From Rhizobium oryziradicis (lineage in GTDB: Bacteria; Pseudomonadota; Alphaproteobacteria; Rhizobiales; Rhizobiaceae), in NCBI RefSeq assembly GCF_001939045.1, contig NZ_MKIM01000017.1, positions 19,562 to 83,561 of the forward strand: a DNA stretch of 64,000 bases. The letters are read 5' to 3'. The notes below the pieces were generated by a model that worked only from the letters and a program-made list of their open reading frames with translations, was not told where the DNA came from and ran no database searches. Positions 11,201 through 17,426 of the stretch are shown piece after piece. The position numbers and the translations under genes were made by a program. Within the stretch, counting starts at the first letter, position 1, and each line of letters begins with the position of its first letter.

Positions 11201-11549
11201 CCTGCGCCGAATTCAGGGCTTCGGCTTGATCGGTTGAAAACGCACCAATTTGCGTGGTTGTGAGCGAGCTGATCTGCCCCAATGTGAGGCTGTTGACATC
11301 TTGCTTATCCAAAACGGCAATTTGCGAGAGCGTCAGCCCGACAATGGCGTTGCGCGAAATGGCGCTGATTTGGTCGGCGCTGAGAACATTGACATCTTCA
11401 TCGTCCAAAGCGGCAATCTGCTCAGAGGAAAGCGCATTGACTTGCTGGGTCGAGAGTGACTTTGCATCTTCGGTTGTCCAGGCTTTCACTTCCGCTGTCG
11501 AAAGTGATTTGATCTGGCTAATGCTCAGGGAAGGAACTATCGATGTCAT
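2289..11549 (-). CDS. Giant octapeptide-repeat protein, 3,086 aa, function unknown
   Basis: The protein is a tandem array with consensus L-[ST]-[ST]-x-Q-[IV]-x-A. Counting from Met1, 385 octads (3,080 residues) are followed by the tail ISAYVR, so there is no net slip in register. I see no cysteine, few aromatic residues and few Lys/Arg; Asp is more common, so it should be acidic. There is no signal peptide, membrane segment, RTX nonapeptide or catalytic domain. The [ST]-x-x-Q pattern could cap short helices or form ladders on a solenoid; I cannot decide. The ATG at 11549 has GGGG about nine bases upstream. No type I secretion genes lie nearby. A surface, secreted or structural role is possible but not shown. 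I cannot name a characterised family for it. Confidence 0.85.
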   Translation of the reverse strand: MTSIVPSLSISQIKSLSTAEVKAWTTEDAKSLSTQQVNALSSEQIAALDDEDVNVLSADQISAISRNAIVGLTLSQIAVLDKQDVNSLTLGQISSLTTTQIGAFSTDQAEALNSAQVGALSSLQMAALSTADLATFSTSDIAAISSSGILGLSTAVLASLSTAQMAALSIRAVSNLTTAQLGALSTAQVAALDPSTISNLSSTQVNQLTTGQIAALTTAQIAALTPVQIGAFGTDDIAALSSSQIAAFSTWGMSALSVDVMATFSTAQAQALTDSQVQVLSSAQLAALSSDDIATFSTDDIAAITNRAISGLSTAALAALTTDQIAAFSTSALAYLSSSQINALSTKQVAALTTAQMSVLSWSQISTLTTAQVSVLSTDQVSALDSRSVSGLSATQINTFTTQQIAALTPSQIASLNSTQLAVLGTDDVAAMSTAGIAAISRNGMPGLATATIASLSTDQIAVLDINAVSSMTSDQIHALNTAQVRALTSAQIAMFNSVQMTAFDPSGIATFSTSDIAAISGQAISGMATATLAALSTAQMAALTVDTVSRLSTNQIGALNTSQIQALSSLQISTLNAAQMSALGADDLQTFTTAEIAAISPYSVRGLSTDVVASLSSAQIASFSTDAIANLTSTQIASLKAAQISAFSTAQIAALSAVQSAAVDASNISALSTSQIAAMSTGAIARLTTQQITALSTSQVAALTSPQVAALSSSQLSAMGTDDIATFSTADMAAITNSAISGLTTDVIAHLTTAQVAAFDTLAVALLTTSQIDAFSTSQIAAFTTGQIAALNASQVYTLGNDDLAQLSTAQVAAFSYNAIQRFTTDQVSALSITQVEALSSLQVSALSSAQLSVLSPEAVAKFSTTDIAAINFNSITGLSKEVIANLTTDQVAALSSYSVFRLTTEQFAALSPAQVEALSPTQVSVLSSLQLAVLGTDDIARFSTADMAAIQYGAIRGLTLDAVASLTTAQLAALDASTLSNMSTDQFDALSPDQFASLSTRQIAWLDSLDIAAMSSDDIAALSTAQIASLSASGISGLTSVQIGALTSAQISALTPNQVGTFSSSQLAAFEPDDIANFSTKSIAMIGAAAIVGFKTSAVAALSTAQIGALYVSSVSALTTDQIDAMSTTQIDAFTTKQIGYLTSTQLGAFKADDLATFSTADIAAIYAGSIPGLSTGVLTSLSSDQISALTTLSVAWLTTDQIQSITTSQIKALSTLQVAALSWAQVPALTNDDIAAMSTAQMAAMSTAGIWGLTSDQVRVLSTDQINVLTTKQIATLKSEQVAALTTGSVATLSTKQLAALGANAVVGLSSDQINTLSTNQLSALSTMTVSRLTSDQMNALSTLQISSLTTAQMASLTSTQIAALSTYSVAALSTAQIRALSLNGINGLSSDQVSTLSSNQVGALDTAQIATLSSTQIAALTTNNIAALSTTQVATLSANGISGLSTNQINAFSTSQINALTTQQIATLNSAQIGALDTADIAQFSTSDLAALSAAAIAGLSTDVLATLSSAQIAALSTSAVNMLTTKQIDSLSTNQVAALSTKQIAALTSAQISTLGTNDVAALSTGQIAALSTNGISGLSSTHINVLSTAQAQALAPIQVAALSSAQIAALTTSDLQQFSTADIAAITTNAIAGLTTGLIAALTTAQVAALSSDSIAQLSTKQINALSATQLASLSTKQVSALTAAQLAALDTSSIAGLSTKDIAAIGGSMIGQISTAVIAALSTSQIAALSTSGISGLSTKQLDALSAAQTSALTTKQIAALSSDQLTALRTSNVAALTNGQIQALSADSIAGLSTAQIAALSAQQFAALTTSQAAALTSKQIAVLDSGDLAAFSTANIAALSASAVSAIETSALATLSNNQITALTAAAISGMTTKQVSALTSTQVAALATSQVAALTSMQINALETGDLAAFSATQIAALNAGGISAMSTSQINTLSTAQLAAFTTAQIAALTSRQIAVLQTDDLIALSSSSIAALSADGVSGLATGVLASFTSDQIAALSASSVGALSTRQIAALSLSQIAGLSTSQVGALASNQIEALSADKVAALTTAQIAAISFDGIAGLTTADLAMFTTTQMEALTASQVAALSSNQISVLRTEHLATFTTADIAALTSSTIAGLSTALIAALTPVQISMLTTDSMSSLSTAQIAALSSTQIAALATNQINALTSKQLAVLTTANVAALSTRNIAALNPGAIVGLSTDVVAALSQDQVKALTTSGIAGFSTKQITALQATQVGALSTSQMAALSSAQITALDTADIAVLSEDQIGAVSTAGIIGLSTAQVGILTTAQLGALSTLQISALTSNQLAALDTMDMTAFTNSDLAAINSSAITGLTTGVIASLTTDQVSAISTAAIAGLTTTQIAALSMAQVGALQTTQISALTSKQIAVLGTDDIAILSTKQIAALSTAGVIGLTTDDIAVLNTAQVQALTPTQIAVLSSTQIAMLGADDLGAFSTADIAAINSSAIAGLSTSIIAALTTEQIAALQTASVAALSTDQIAALSTDDVAVLTTQQIAALTSKQLSVLGTDDIVALSTNQIAALNPTSVKGLSTAQIATLSVYQAAALTSNQIAMFESAQIATFGTDDLAAFSSADLAAINSSAIAGLSTSTIAALTTAQIAALGAAGIPGLSTDQINAMASDQIEALTTAQIAALNSKQIAVLDSRDLAAFSTADIAAINLEASVGLSTSALTAFTTDQIAALSSKAISGLSSTQLNVLSADQLHALTTAQVSGLVSRQVTTLKTDVLAALSTAQIAAMSTSGISGLTSSQVAALKLAQIAAMSSTQLAALSSDAVGGLTAEDLQAFSTEDLAALSSKGISGLPTAFIAALSTAELASLSPENVKGLTSNQIAALTAAQVDAFSTAQIAALSADGLAGMSVEDMDTFTVDELKLISSSSIKGLSTAVIASLSTTEVAALTTYQIGNLTYNQVAALSTAQFVALSTAQLGTLNGIQAAALGTDDIALLSTSQIALLSTSAVSGLSTRVIASLTTDQAKALTSGQVAALTSAQVAALTKEELATFSTEDIASFNSTGIAGLSTSDIANLSSEQLGTLMATQMGALNPDQIAAVISAYVR
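2310..11549 (-). repeat. 385 tandem 24-bp (octapeptide) coding repeats grouped into 10- and 7-unit modules
   Basis: Each 24-bp unit codes one octad. At the DNA level the units are diverged, so this is old duplication under protein-level constraint rather than recent slippage. Marker octads of the type GTDDIAxF recur every 10 or 7 units. A long module reads roughly DD marker, STADIAAI, NSSAIAGL, SxxxIAAL, TTxQIAAL, xxxxVAxL, then four Q-type octads. A short module reads DD marker, SxxQIAAL, SxxGIxGL, then four Q-type octads. The two often alternate, giving a 17-octad (136-residue, 408-bp) period, with occasional 10-10 neighbours. Confidence 0.85.
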
Positions 11550-11798
11550 GCGTCAAAACCCCAAGTATTATCGCGATACAAAAACCAACTTAAACTGCAA
11601 CGACATGAGACGAACGGGATCGTTATGGATGCAATCCGGATCGTTCACAGCCTGTCTCCCGCAGCTTTTTCGCAGTTCAAAGTTCTGGATGTGCCTTTCT
11701 TGTGCGGCGCGCGTTTGCTCCAAATGGGCAACGCACTTCCACGCAAGACGGTTTTCCAGCTAGCGGTTTGATTATGGGGTCTCTGGCTTGTCCGAACC

Positions 11799-11846
11799 TT
11801 AAGTTGACACGCTCGCTGCGGGTGAGAACAAGCAGGCTGGCATCAT
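11799..11846 (-). CDS. Possible 15-residue leader peptide upstream of the giant gene
   Basis: The short reading frame MMPACLFSPAASVST has a good ribosome site (GAGGTG, five bases before the ATG). It lies on the same strand as, and about 250 nt upstream of, the giant repeat gene. Its placement in a structured leader suggests a regulatory upstream ORF. I cannot show that it is translated, and a frame this short can arise by chance. Confidence 0.25.
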   Translation of the reverse strand: MMPACLFSPAASVST

Positions 11847-11972
11847 GACAACACCTCGCATCCATAGGGGTGCAAGGCGCTGACGGGCGATAAGATCGCA
11901 GATATTGATGCAACTATGTGGAGAGGACGCCTCTCCAAAGCAAAAGGAATGGGTGGCTCTTTGGTGCCTCGA

Positions 11973-12007
11973 GAGTCTGTCAGGTTCAAATTGAACCAGA
12001 CAGACTC
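11973..12007. repeat. 35-bp near-perfect palindrome
   Basis: Two 17-bp arms (11973-11989 and 11991-12007) flank a single central A and match as inverted repeats with one mismatch (11982 against 11998). The inner half is GGTTCAA/TTGAACC. No T-run follows on either strand, so it is not a standard intrinsic terminator. It lies about 70 bp beyond the isoaspartyl peptidase stop and 424 bp upstream of the giant gene's start. It could be a protein-binding site, a cruciform-forming spacer or one copy of a dispersed repeat. Confidence 0.6.
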
Positions 12008-12076
12008 ATCGTTCCCTTGTTTTCGTTTGTCTGTTCGGGAAAACCGGATTCCACTTTTCCCTGACAAACTCTATTG

Positions 12077-13042
12077 TCAGGCCTGTGTTTCGAATATTTC
12101 GTCATGGGTGGCGACAAACATCCGCCCATTTGTGTCAATCCAGCCGCGAAACATGCCTGCGGTGTTGTAAGGCGCGGTGATTGAACCATCGGCACCAACG
12201 GCCACAAGACCGGCCCCAATGTCATGTGGGGCGAGATCGGTGAAGACGACGTGCTGGCAGGCATCGGTCAGGCTCTCACCCAGATAACGCATCCGACTGG
12301 CGATTTCATGGCCCACGGCATGGCGGATGAAGAATTCACCTTTGCCGGTGCCAGACAGTGCTACAACGCCATCACTGGCATAGGTTCCGGCACCAATAAC
12401 GGCAGAATCGCCAATGCGGCCGGCGGGCTTGTTGTTGAAACCGCCGGTGGACGTGGCGGCGGCCAGATGGCCCTGAGCGTCGAGGGCTACAGCCCCTACG
12501 GTGCCATGCTTTTCAGCCTCGCTGGCTTTTGCGTCCGTGCCTGCTTTGGCGTGTTCTTTCAGAGAAGCCAATGCTTTTATGCGCCGTTCGGTGGTGAAAT
12601 AGGCCTGCTCCACCATCGAAAGCCCGGCCTTTTTGGCAAAGGCATCGGCAGCAGCGCCGCCCAGCATCACGGTTTCACCGCTGTGCATCAGGGCGCGGGC
12701 GGCGGTGATGGGGTTGCGGATCGCGCGTGTCATCGCCACCGCTCCGGCCTCTCCGGTGCTGCCATCCATAATGGAGGCGTCCAACTCATGCACGCCATCG
12801 GTGTTGAGGGCGGCACCATGGCCCGCGTTGAAATGCTCGGAATTTTCCATGACCACCACAGCGGCTTCCACGGCATCAAGTGCCGAGCCACCCTGCATGA
12901 GTAAGGCCCAACCGGCCTTTAACGCCCGCGTCAGGTCGGCGCGGGCGGCTTCCCAGTCGCTTTCCGGCATGTCCGCCTTGTTCATCACGCCGCACCCGCC
13001 GTGAATGGCCAAGGCAATCGGATTTTGCTGAGCGTTTTTCAT
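12077..13042 (-). CDS. iaaA: Isoaspartyl peptidase / plant-type L-asparaginase
   Basis: Ntn-hydrolase of 321 residues that autocleaves into two subunits and hydrolyses beta-aspartyl dipeptides and asparagine. The cleavage site HG-TVGAV places the new N-terminal nucleophile at Thr181, close to Thr179 of the E. coli enzyme. The substrate loop TSTGGFNNKPAGRIGDS follows, and AIHGGCG near the N-terminus is also a family mark. It is the last gene of a run on this strand that begins with the RpiR regulator; iaaA also neighbours gsiABCD in E. coli. Imported peptides or their fragments are the likely substrates. Confidence 0.9.
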   Translation of the reverse strand: MKNAQQNPIALAIHGGCGVMNKADMPESDWEAARADLTRALKAGWALLMQGGSALDAVEAAVVVMENSEHFNAGHGAALNTDGVHELDASIMDGSTGEAGAVAMTRAIRNPITAARALMHSGETVMLGGAAADAFAKKAGLSMVEQAYFTTERRIKALASLKEHAKAGTDAKASEAEKHGTVGAVALDAQGHLAAATSTGGFNNKPAGRIGDSAVIGAGTYASDGVVALSGTGKGEFFIRHAVGHEIASRMRYLGESLTDACQHVVFTDLAPHDIGAGLVAVGADGSITAPYNTAGMFRGWIDTNGRMFVATHDEIFETQA

Positions 13043-13066
13043 AGATGCCTCAAATGAGTTTGGATG

Positions 13067-13885
13067 TTATCGCAGCATTGTCGACATGGCCGAGAGAGAG
13101 TTGATCATGCGCACGGCATGTTCAACCTTTGGCGCTTCAAACGAAATGCGGTTGCCGCCAATGCGGGAAAGCGTTGGCCATTGGCAAAACAGATCGGCAA
13201 GTCTGGTGGATTGGGTTTCGATCTCTACAGAGATGGGACCAGTCAAGGTAAACACGGGCGTTTGGCGGGTTGCGCCAACGGCAATCCGTACCCCTTCGCG
13301 AATGGCTTGGCACGATTGCTCGGGCGACAGGCTGACGCCGCAGATCGCACCACCCGCTTTTTTGGTTTCGACAAAGGTGGTCTTGGGAAAGAGATCTTTG
13401 TTTTCGTCAATGAACACATCATCGCCGCTGGCCATGATCACCGGCACACCATATTCACCGGCAAGCGCGCCATAAATGCCCGCTTCACCCAGTTCCTGGC
13501 CATTGAGGAAGATGCGCGAAAAGGCAAAGCTGTTGATGGTATGGGCCAATATGCCATAGCCCTGACCGCGCGAATGATAGCCAATCAGGCAAACCCCATC
13601 GACACCCAGTTCAACGCCGGACATCATGCTGAGATAGCGCGGCTTGCCCTGAATGGCGCGGGCGCGTTTATCAAGGAGATCAGGCGGCATATTGCGAAAC
13701 GAGCCGTGGGAATCGTTGACGAAAACCTCGGTTGCACCGGCGTCAAAGGCCCCGGCAATGGCGGCATTGGCTTCATGGGTCATCAAAAGGCGGGCACGTT
13801 CATATTCACCATTGCCAGCACGCACCTGATCAGTGTGATAGACGCCAGCCACGCCTTCAATGTCGACAGACAGAAGAATTTTCAT
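13067..13885 (-). CDS. M55 family D-aminopeptidase (DppA-like)
   Basis: Zinc aminopeptidase of 272 residues that removes N-terminal D-amino acids from short peptides. Ligands and catalytic residues of Bacillus DppA are all seen: D8 and E10 in SVDIEG, H60 in NDSHG, H104 in GYHSRG, catalytic H115 in GILAH, and E134 in the NGQELGE segment. It lies between the importer permease and iaaA on one strand, with gaps of 24-35 bp. Together with the importer this suggests that D-amino-acid-containing or cell-wall-derived peptides are among the substrates. The family is certain; physiological substrates are inferred. Confidence 0.88.
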   Translation of the reverse strand: MKILLSVDIEGVAGVYHTDQVRAGNGEYERARLLMTHEANAAIAGAFDAGATEVFVNDSHGSFRNMPPDLLDKRARAIQGKPRYLSMMSGVELGVDGVCLIGYHSRGQGYGILAHTINSFAFSRIFLNGQELGEAGIYGALAGEYGVPVIMASGDDVFIDENKDLFPKTTFVETKKAGGAICGVSLSPEQSCQAIREGVRIAVGATRQTPVFTLTGPISVEIETQSTRLADLFCQWPTLSRIGGNRISFEAPKVEHAVRMINSLSAMSTMLR

Positions 13886-13920
13886 GGATTTCTCCGAGAT
13901 GTAAAAAGAACGAACGGCAA

Positions 13921-14823
13921 TTATTTTCGGTCGATTTTCGGATCAATCGCATCGCGAAGACCATCGCCCAAAAGGTTAAAGGCCAAAACGGTGACAAAGA
14001 TCGCAAGGCTTGGAAACAGTGCCACATGCGGTGCATTGACCATATCGGCGCGGGCATCATTGAGCATGGCACCCCACTCTGGCGTTGGCGGCTGCGCACC
14101 CAGACCCAGAAAGGAAAGGCTGGCGGCGGTGATGATGGAGGTGCCAAGCCGCATGGTGAAATAGACCACGATGGAGGAAAAGGCACCGGGCAGAATGTGG
14201 CGAAACAGAATGATGAAATCGGAAGCGCCCACACTTCTGGCGGCCTCGATATAGGTCATGTTCTTGAGCACAAGCGTGCTGCCGCGCACCAGACGCGCGA
14301 AAGCCGGAACCGAAAAGACGGCAACGGCAGCCACAACATTGACCATGGAACTACCCAGAATGGCAACGATGCCCAAAGCCAGCAAAATACCGGGAAAGGC
14401 AAACAGAACATCGCAAATGCGCATGACGATGCGATCCCACCAGCCTTCATAATAGCCAGCCAGAAGCCCGAAGATGGTGCCGACCAGCCCGCCCAAGGTG
14501 ACAGAGAGAAGGCCGGTGGCCAGCGAGATGCGCGCTCCCATCAGAATGCGGCTGAAAATATCGCGGCCCAGTGGATCAACACCAAACCAATGGGTCAGCG
14601 AAGGGCCAGCGTTGATCATGTCATAGTCAAAGAAATTCTCGGCATCAAAGGGCACGATATAAGGAGCGGCGATGGCCAGAACCATCAACAGCACAATGAA
14701 GGCCAAGGCTGCGAGGGCGACGGGTTGGCGCTTGAACTTGCGCCAGAACTCGCTCCACGGCGTGCGGACGGCGTGATTTGCCTCGGGAATGACGGCAATG
14801 GGGGCAGATTGGATGTCGCTCAT
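13921..14823 (-). CDS. gsiD: Peptide/glutathione ABC importer permease GsiD-like
   Basis: Inner-membrane permease of the DppC/OppC type, about 300 residues. A first transmembrane segment follows the cytoplasmic [13 protein letters not shown] entry, and the EAA loop appears as [21 protein letters not shown]. The ATG at 14823 is preferred over the longer frame to 14883 because it begins the family-like N-terminus and leaves only 7 bp after the gsiC stop. It forms the channel with GsiC. Assignment to the Gsi branch rests on gene order with gsiA and iaaA as much as on the permease itself. Confidence 0.85.
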   Translation of the reverse strand: MSDIQSAPIAVIPEANHAVRTPWSEFWRKFKRQPVALAALAFIVLLMVLAIAAPYIVPFDAENFFDYDMINAGPSLTHWFGVDPLGRDIFSRILMGARISLATGLLSVTLGGLVGTIFGLLAGYYEGWWDRIVMRICDVLFAFPGILLALGIVAILGSSMVNVVAAVAVFSVPAFARLVRGSTLVLKNMTYIEAARSVGASDFIILFRHILPGAFSSIVVYFTMRLGTSIITAASLSFLGLGAQPPTPEWGAMLNDARADMVNAPHVALFPSLAIFVTVLAFNLLGDGLRDAIDPKIDRK

Positions 14824-14830
14824 GGCCTGC

Positions 14831-15751
14831 TCATTTATAACGGATTGTAGGATTGATGACGCCGTAGAGCAGGTCCACGACAAGATTGATCAGGATGAAT
14901 TCCAGCGAGAACATCAAAACCAGAGCCTGAATGACGGGGTAATCGCGCTGGGTAACAGCATCGACCAGTAGGCGGCCAACACCCGGCCAGTTGAACACCG
15001 CTTCGACCACAATGGAGCCACCAAGCAAAAAGCCAAATTGCAGACCCATCATGGTGACAATCGGGATCAATGCGTTGCGCAGGCAATGCTTGGCAATGAC
15101 CACCTTTTCATTCAGCCCCTTGGCGCGGGCGGTGCGGACAAAATCTTCCTGAATGACATCAACGAAAGCAGCGCGGGTAAAGCGCGCCATAACGGCTGCG
15201 ACCCCCGCACCCAGGGTCAGCGATGGCAAAATGTAATGCTTCCAGCTGTCAGCGCCCACGGTCGGCAGCCATCCGAGCCAGACAGAGAAAATCTGCATGA
15301 GCAACATGCCCAAAGCAAACGCCGGAAAAGAAATGCCGGAGACGGCCAGTGTCATGCCCAAGCGGTCTGGCCATTGATTGCGAAAAACAGCCGAGAGAAT
15401 GCCGATGCCCATGCCAAATGTGACCGACCAGAGCATGCTGGTCAGGGTCAGCAGCATAGTGGGCATGAACCGCTCGCCGATTTCAACCGAGACGGGGCGA
15501 TGCGTGCGCATGGAAACACCCAGATCACCGTGCAACATGCGGGTAAAATAGCTCACGAATTGCTCGGGCAGGGGCTTGTCGAGGCCCAGTTCGCTGCGCA
15601 CCAGTGCCACAGTCTGCTCATCGGCATCCTGGCCTGCGGCAAGGCGAGCCGGATCGCCCGGCAGCATATGCACGAACAGGAAAACCAGCACGGCAACGAT
15701 GAGAAGTGTTGGCAGGAGGCCAAAGACGCGCTTTAGAAAATAATTGAACAT
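14831..15751 (-). CDS. gsiC: Peptide/glutathione ABC importer permease GsiC-like
   Basis: DppB/OppB-type permease of 306 residues, starting [19 protein letters not shown] and continuing with the [12 protein letters not shown] motif characteristic of this subfamily. The EAA loop is seen as [27 protein letters not shown]. It pairs with GsiD in the membrane. It is separated from gsiB by a gap that carries a strong 11-bp hairpin, so its message is probably less abundant than that of the binding protein. Confidence 0.87.
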   Translation of the reverse strand: MFNYFLKRVFGLLPTLLIVAVLVFLFVHMLPGDPARLAAGQDADEQTVALVRSELGLDKPLPEQFVSYFTRMLHGDLGVSMRTHRPVSVEIGERFMPTMLLTLTSMLWSVTFGMGIGILSAVFRNQWPDRLGMTLAVSGISFPAFALGMLLMQIFSVWLGWLPTVGADSWKHYILPSLTLGAGVAAVMARFTRAAFVDVIQEDFVRTARAKGLNEKVVIAKHCLRNALIPIVTMMGLQFGFLLGGSIVVEAVFNWPGVGRLLVDAVTQRDYPVIQALVLMFSLEFILINLVVDLLYGVINPTIRYK

Positions 15752-15789
15752 GGCAACAGCCGCAATAAGCCTTCAGGATGGTGATGAGG

Positions 15790-15816
15790 TGCCCCGGCGC
15801 AGGTCGCGCCGGGGCA
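15790..15816 (-). terminator. Strong hairpin between gsiB and gsiC
   Basis: Perfect 11-bp GC-rich stem TGCCCCGGCGC/GCGCCGGGGCA with a 5-nt loop, just downstream of the gsiB stop. No T-run follows in the direction of transcription, so it is more likely an mRNA-stabilising or partial-termination structure that raises binding-protein output than a full terminator. Confidence 0.7.
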
Positions 15817-15830
15817 TATTTCAGAAACGA

Positions 15831-17384
15831 TTATTGGCTGACCGCAATATCAGACGTATCGATATTGCCGTCTGGCATGACATAGACGCCGCTCAAGCGC
15901 TTGGCGGATGCCGAGACGTTCTTTTCGACCACCAGCGGTGCCCAAGGCAGATCCTTCATGATCTGCTCTTGTGCATCGGCATAGAGCGTCTTTTTCTCAT
16001 CGTCCTTGGTGCTCTTCATCGCCTTGGCAATCAGATCATCCACGGTCTTGTTGCTGTAATAGGCCGTGTTGTTCAGCTTTGGCGGCCATGCCTCGGTGGC
16101 CAGCAGCGGGCGCAAGGCCCAGTCGGCTTCACCGGTCGAAGAAGACCAGCCTGCATAATACATGCGGACCTGTGCGGTCTTTGGATCAGGCGCTGTCTGC
16201 ACCCACTCGGTGCGCTGGCCCGGCTCTAGCGCCTGAAGCTTCAGCTTGATACCAACCTGTTGCAACTGTTGCTGGACAAATTGGATGCTCTTTTGCGCCG
16301 TTGTGGTGGTGTAGGCGCTCCAAAGCGTTGATTCAAAACCGTTCGGATAACCGGCTTCCTTGAGCAATTCGCGCGCTTTGGCTGGATCATAGGGCCATGC
16401 TGGCAATTTATGGGCATAGAGCACGCCTTCCGGCACAATGCCTTCGGCAGGCTTGGCAAAGCCGCTGAAGGCCACCTTCGCCAGCGCTTCCTTGTTGATC
16501 GCGTAGTTGATGGCCTGGCGCACACGCAGATCATCATAGGGCTTTTGCAGCATGTTGAAGCTCAAATAGCGCTCGATGATCGATGGGGAGACGGTGACAT
16601 TGAGCTTGTCGTTCTTCTCCAGCGTTGCAACCTGCTCATAGGGCATTGGGTAGGCAAAATCAGCTTCGCCGGTCTGCAACATGGCGGCACGGGTGTTGTT
16701 ATCTGTCACGGGCTTCCAGGTGATGTCATCAACCTTGGGAAAGCCTTTACGCCAGTAGCCGTCAAACTTCTTGACCTTGACGAAATCGGTCTGCTTCCAT
16801 TCGACAAATTCAAACGGGCCGGTGCCGACGGGATGGAAGGCGATTTCCTTGTTGCCCCATTTGGTCAGGGCGGCAGGCGAAATCATCGCAGCAGAGGCAT
16901 GCGCCAGCGAATTGATGAAGGGGCCGAACGGCTGCTTCAGCGTGATGCGCACTTCTGACGGGGAAACAACCTCGACCTTGTCGATCTGGTTGAACTGGTT
17001 GAAGCGGGCAAGCTTGTTTTCGGGGTTGCGAACGCGATCAAGATTGACCTTCACGGCATCTGCATTGAAATCGGTACCGTCTTGAAATTTCACGCCTTCG
17101 CGCAGCTTGATGTCATAGACCAGACCATCATCAGACACGCTATAGCCGGTTGCCAGCACGGGCTGCACTTTCAAATCCTTGTCGAAGCCAAACAGGCCCT
17201 CGTAGAAAGACTTGGTCACAGCGGTGGTCAGCGTGGTGTTGGTGTTATAGGGGTCGAGCGTTTCTGCCTGTCCACCCAGAGCCAGAACCACATGGCTGGC
17301 CGCAAACGTCTGGCCTGCGCCCAATGATAGAAATCCCGCAAGCGCTGTGGCAAGGGCGAGCCTGGAAGAGAACCTGTGCGTCAT
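15831..17384 (-). CDS. gsiB: Periplasmic peptide/glutathione-binding protein GsiB-like
   Basis: Family 5 solute-binding protein of about 517 residues, the periplasmic receptor of the importer. A signal peptide of about 28 residues ends ...GQTFAASH. The mature part contains the family signatures [10 protein letters not shown] and [23 protein letters not shown]. The ATG at 17384 follows AGGAG at six bases; a TTG one codon earlier is less likely. Being encoded with a fused-ATPase GsiA and iaaA favours glutathione or gamma-glutamyl/isoaspartyl peptides as ligand, while the M55 peptidase suggests D-peptides. The sequence does not settle which. Confidence 0.85.
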   Translation of the reverse strand: MTHRFSSRLALATALAGFLSLGAGQTFAASHVVLALGGQAETLDPYNTNTTLTTAVTKSFYEGLFGFDKDLKVQPVLATGYSVSDDGLVYDIKLREGVKFQDGTDFNADAVKVNLDRVRNPENKLARFNQFNQIDKVEVVSPSEVRITLKQPFGPFINSLAHASAAMISPAALTKWGNKEIAFHPVGTGPFEFVEWKQTDFVKVKKFDGYWRKGFPKVDDITWKPVTDNNTRAAMLQTGEADFAYPMPYEQVATLEKNDKLNVTVSPSIIERYLSFNMLQKPYDDLRVRQAINYAINKEALAKVAFSGFAKPAEGIVPEGVLYAHKLPAWPYDPAKARELLKEAGYPNGFESTLWSAYTTTTAQKSIQFVQQQLQQVGIKLKLQALEPGQRTEWVQTAPDPKTAQVRMYYAGWSSSTGEADWALRPLLATEAWPPKLNNTAYYSNKTVDDLIAKAMKSTKDDEKKTLYADAQEQIMKDLPWAPLVVEKNVSASAKRLSGVYVMPDGNIDTSDIAVSQ

Positions 17385-17426
17385 CAATATCTCCTGTTCT
17401 GGTGGTCTGGATGGGTAAGTGTAGAA

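Larger units (their letters stand above)
11550..12076. other. 527-bp palindrome-rich intergenic region upstream of the giant gene
   Basis: No convincing long gene is present. It holds several structured elements: a perfect 10-bp palindrome TATCGCGATA at 11569-11578, some 20 bp before the giant gene's start; a possible 15-residue leader ORF at 11799-11846; a GC-rich 7-bp hairpin GGAGAGG/CCTCTCC at 11920-11936; the long palindrome at 11973-12007; an inverted repeat GGGAAAA/TTTTCCC at 12037-12061; and CCTGACAA/TTGTCAGG at 12060-12081, which overlaps the stop of the isoaspartyl peptidase gene. The region may hold promoters, a long 5' leader for the giant gene and termination or dispersed-repeat elements. 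None can be assigned firmly. Confidence 0.5.

Noticed and set aside
2761..11459. Many plus-strand open frames opposite the giant gene (for example 4033-4821 and 7314-8069), rich in Cys, Arg and Ala
   Set aside because: They are by-products of the 24-bp coding repeat on the minus strand, lack ribosome sites and have no protein-like composition of their own.
2310..11549. CRISPR-like array, because short units recur at fixed spacing
   Set aside because: The units are contiguous coding octads without unique spacers, and one open frame runs through all of them.
2289..11549. RTX toxin or type I secreted adhesin
   Set aside because: No GGxGxDxxx nonapeptides are present and no HlyB/HlyD/TolC genes are nearby; only size and low Cys/Lys content would fit.
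11677..11913. 78-residue minus-strand frame upstream of the giant gene
   Set aside because: Basic, low-complexity translation over hairpins and palindromes; the structured non-coding reading is more likely.
13732..14850. 372-residue plus-strand open frame
   Set aside because: It is antisense to gsiD and the M55 peptidase gene, with a composition rich in Gln, His and Asn that does not look like a real protein.
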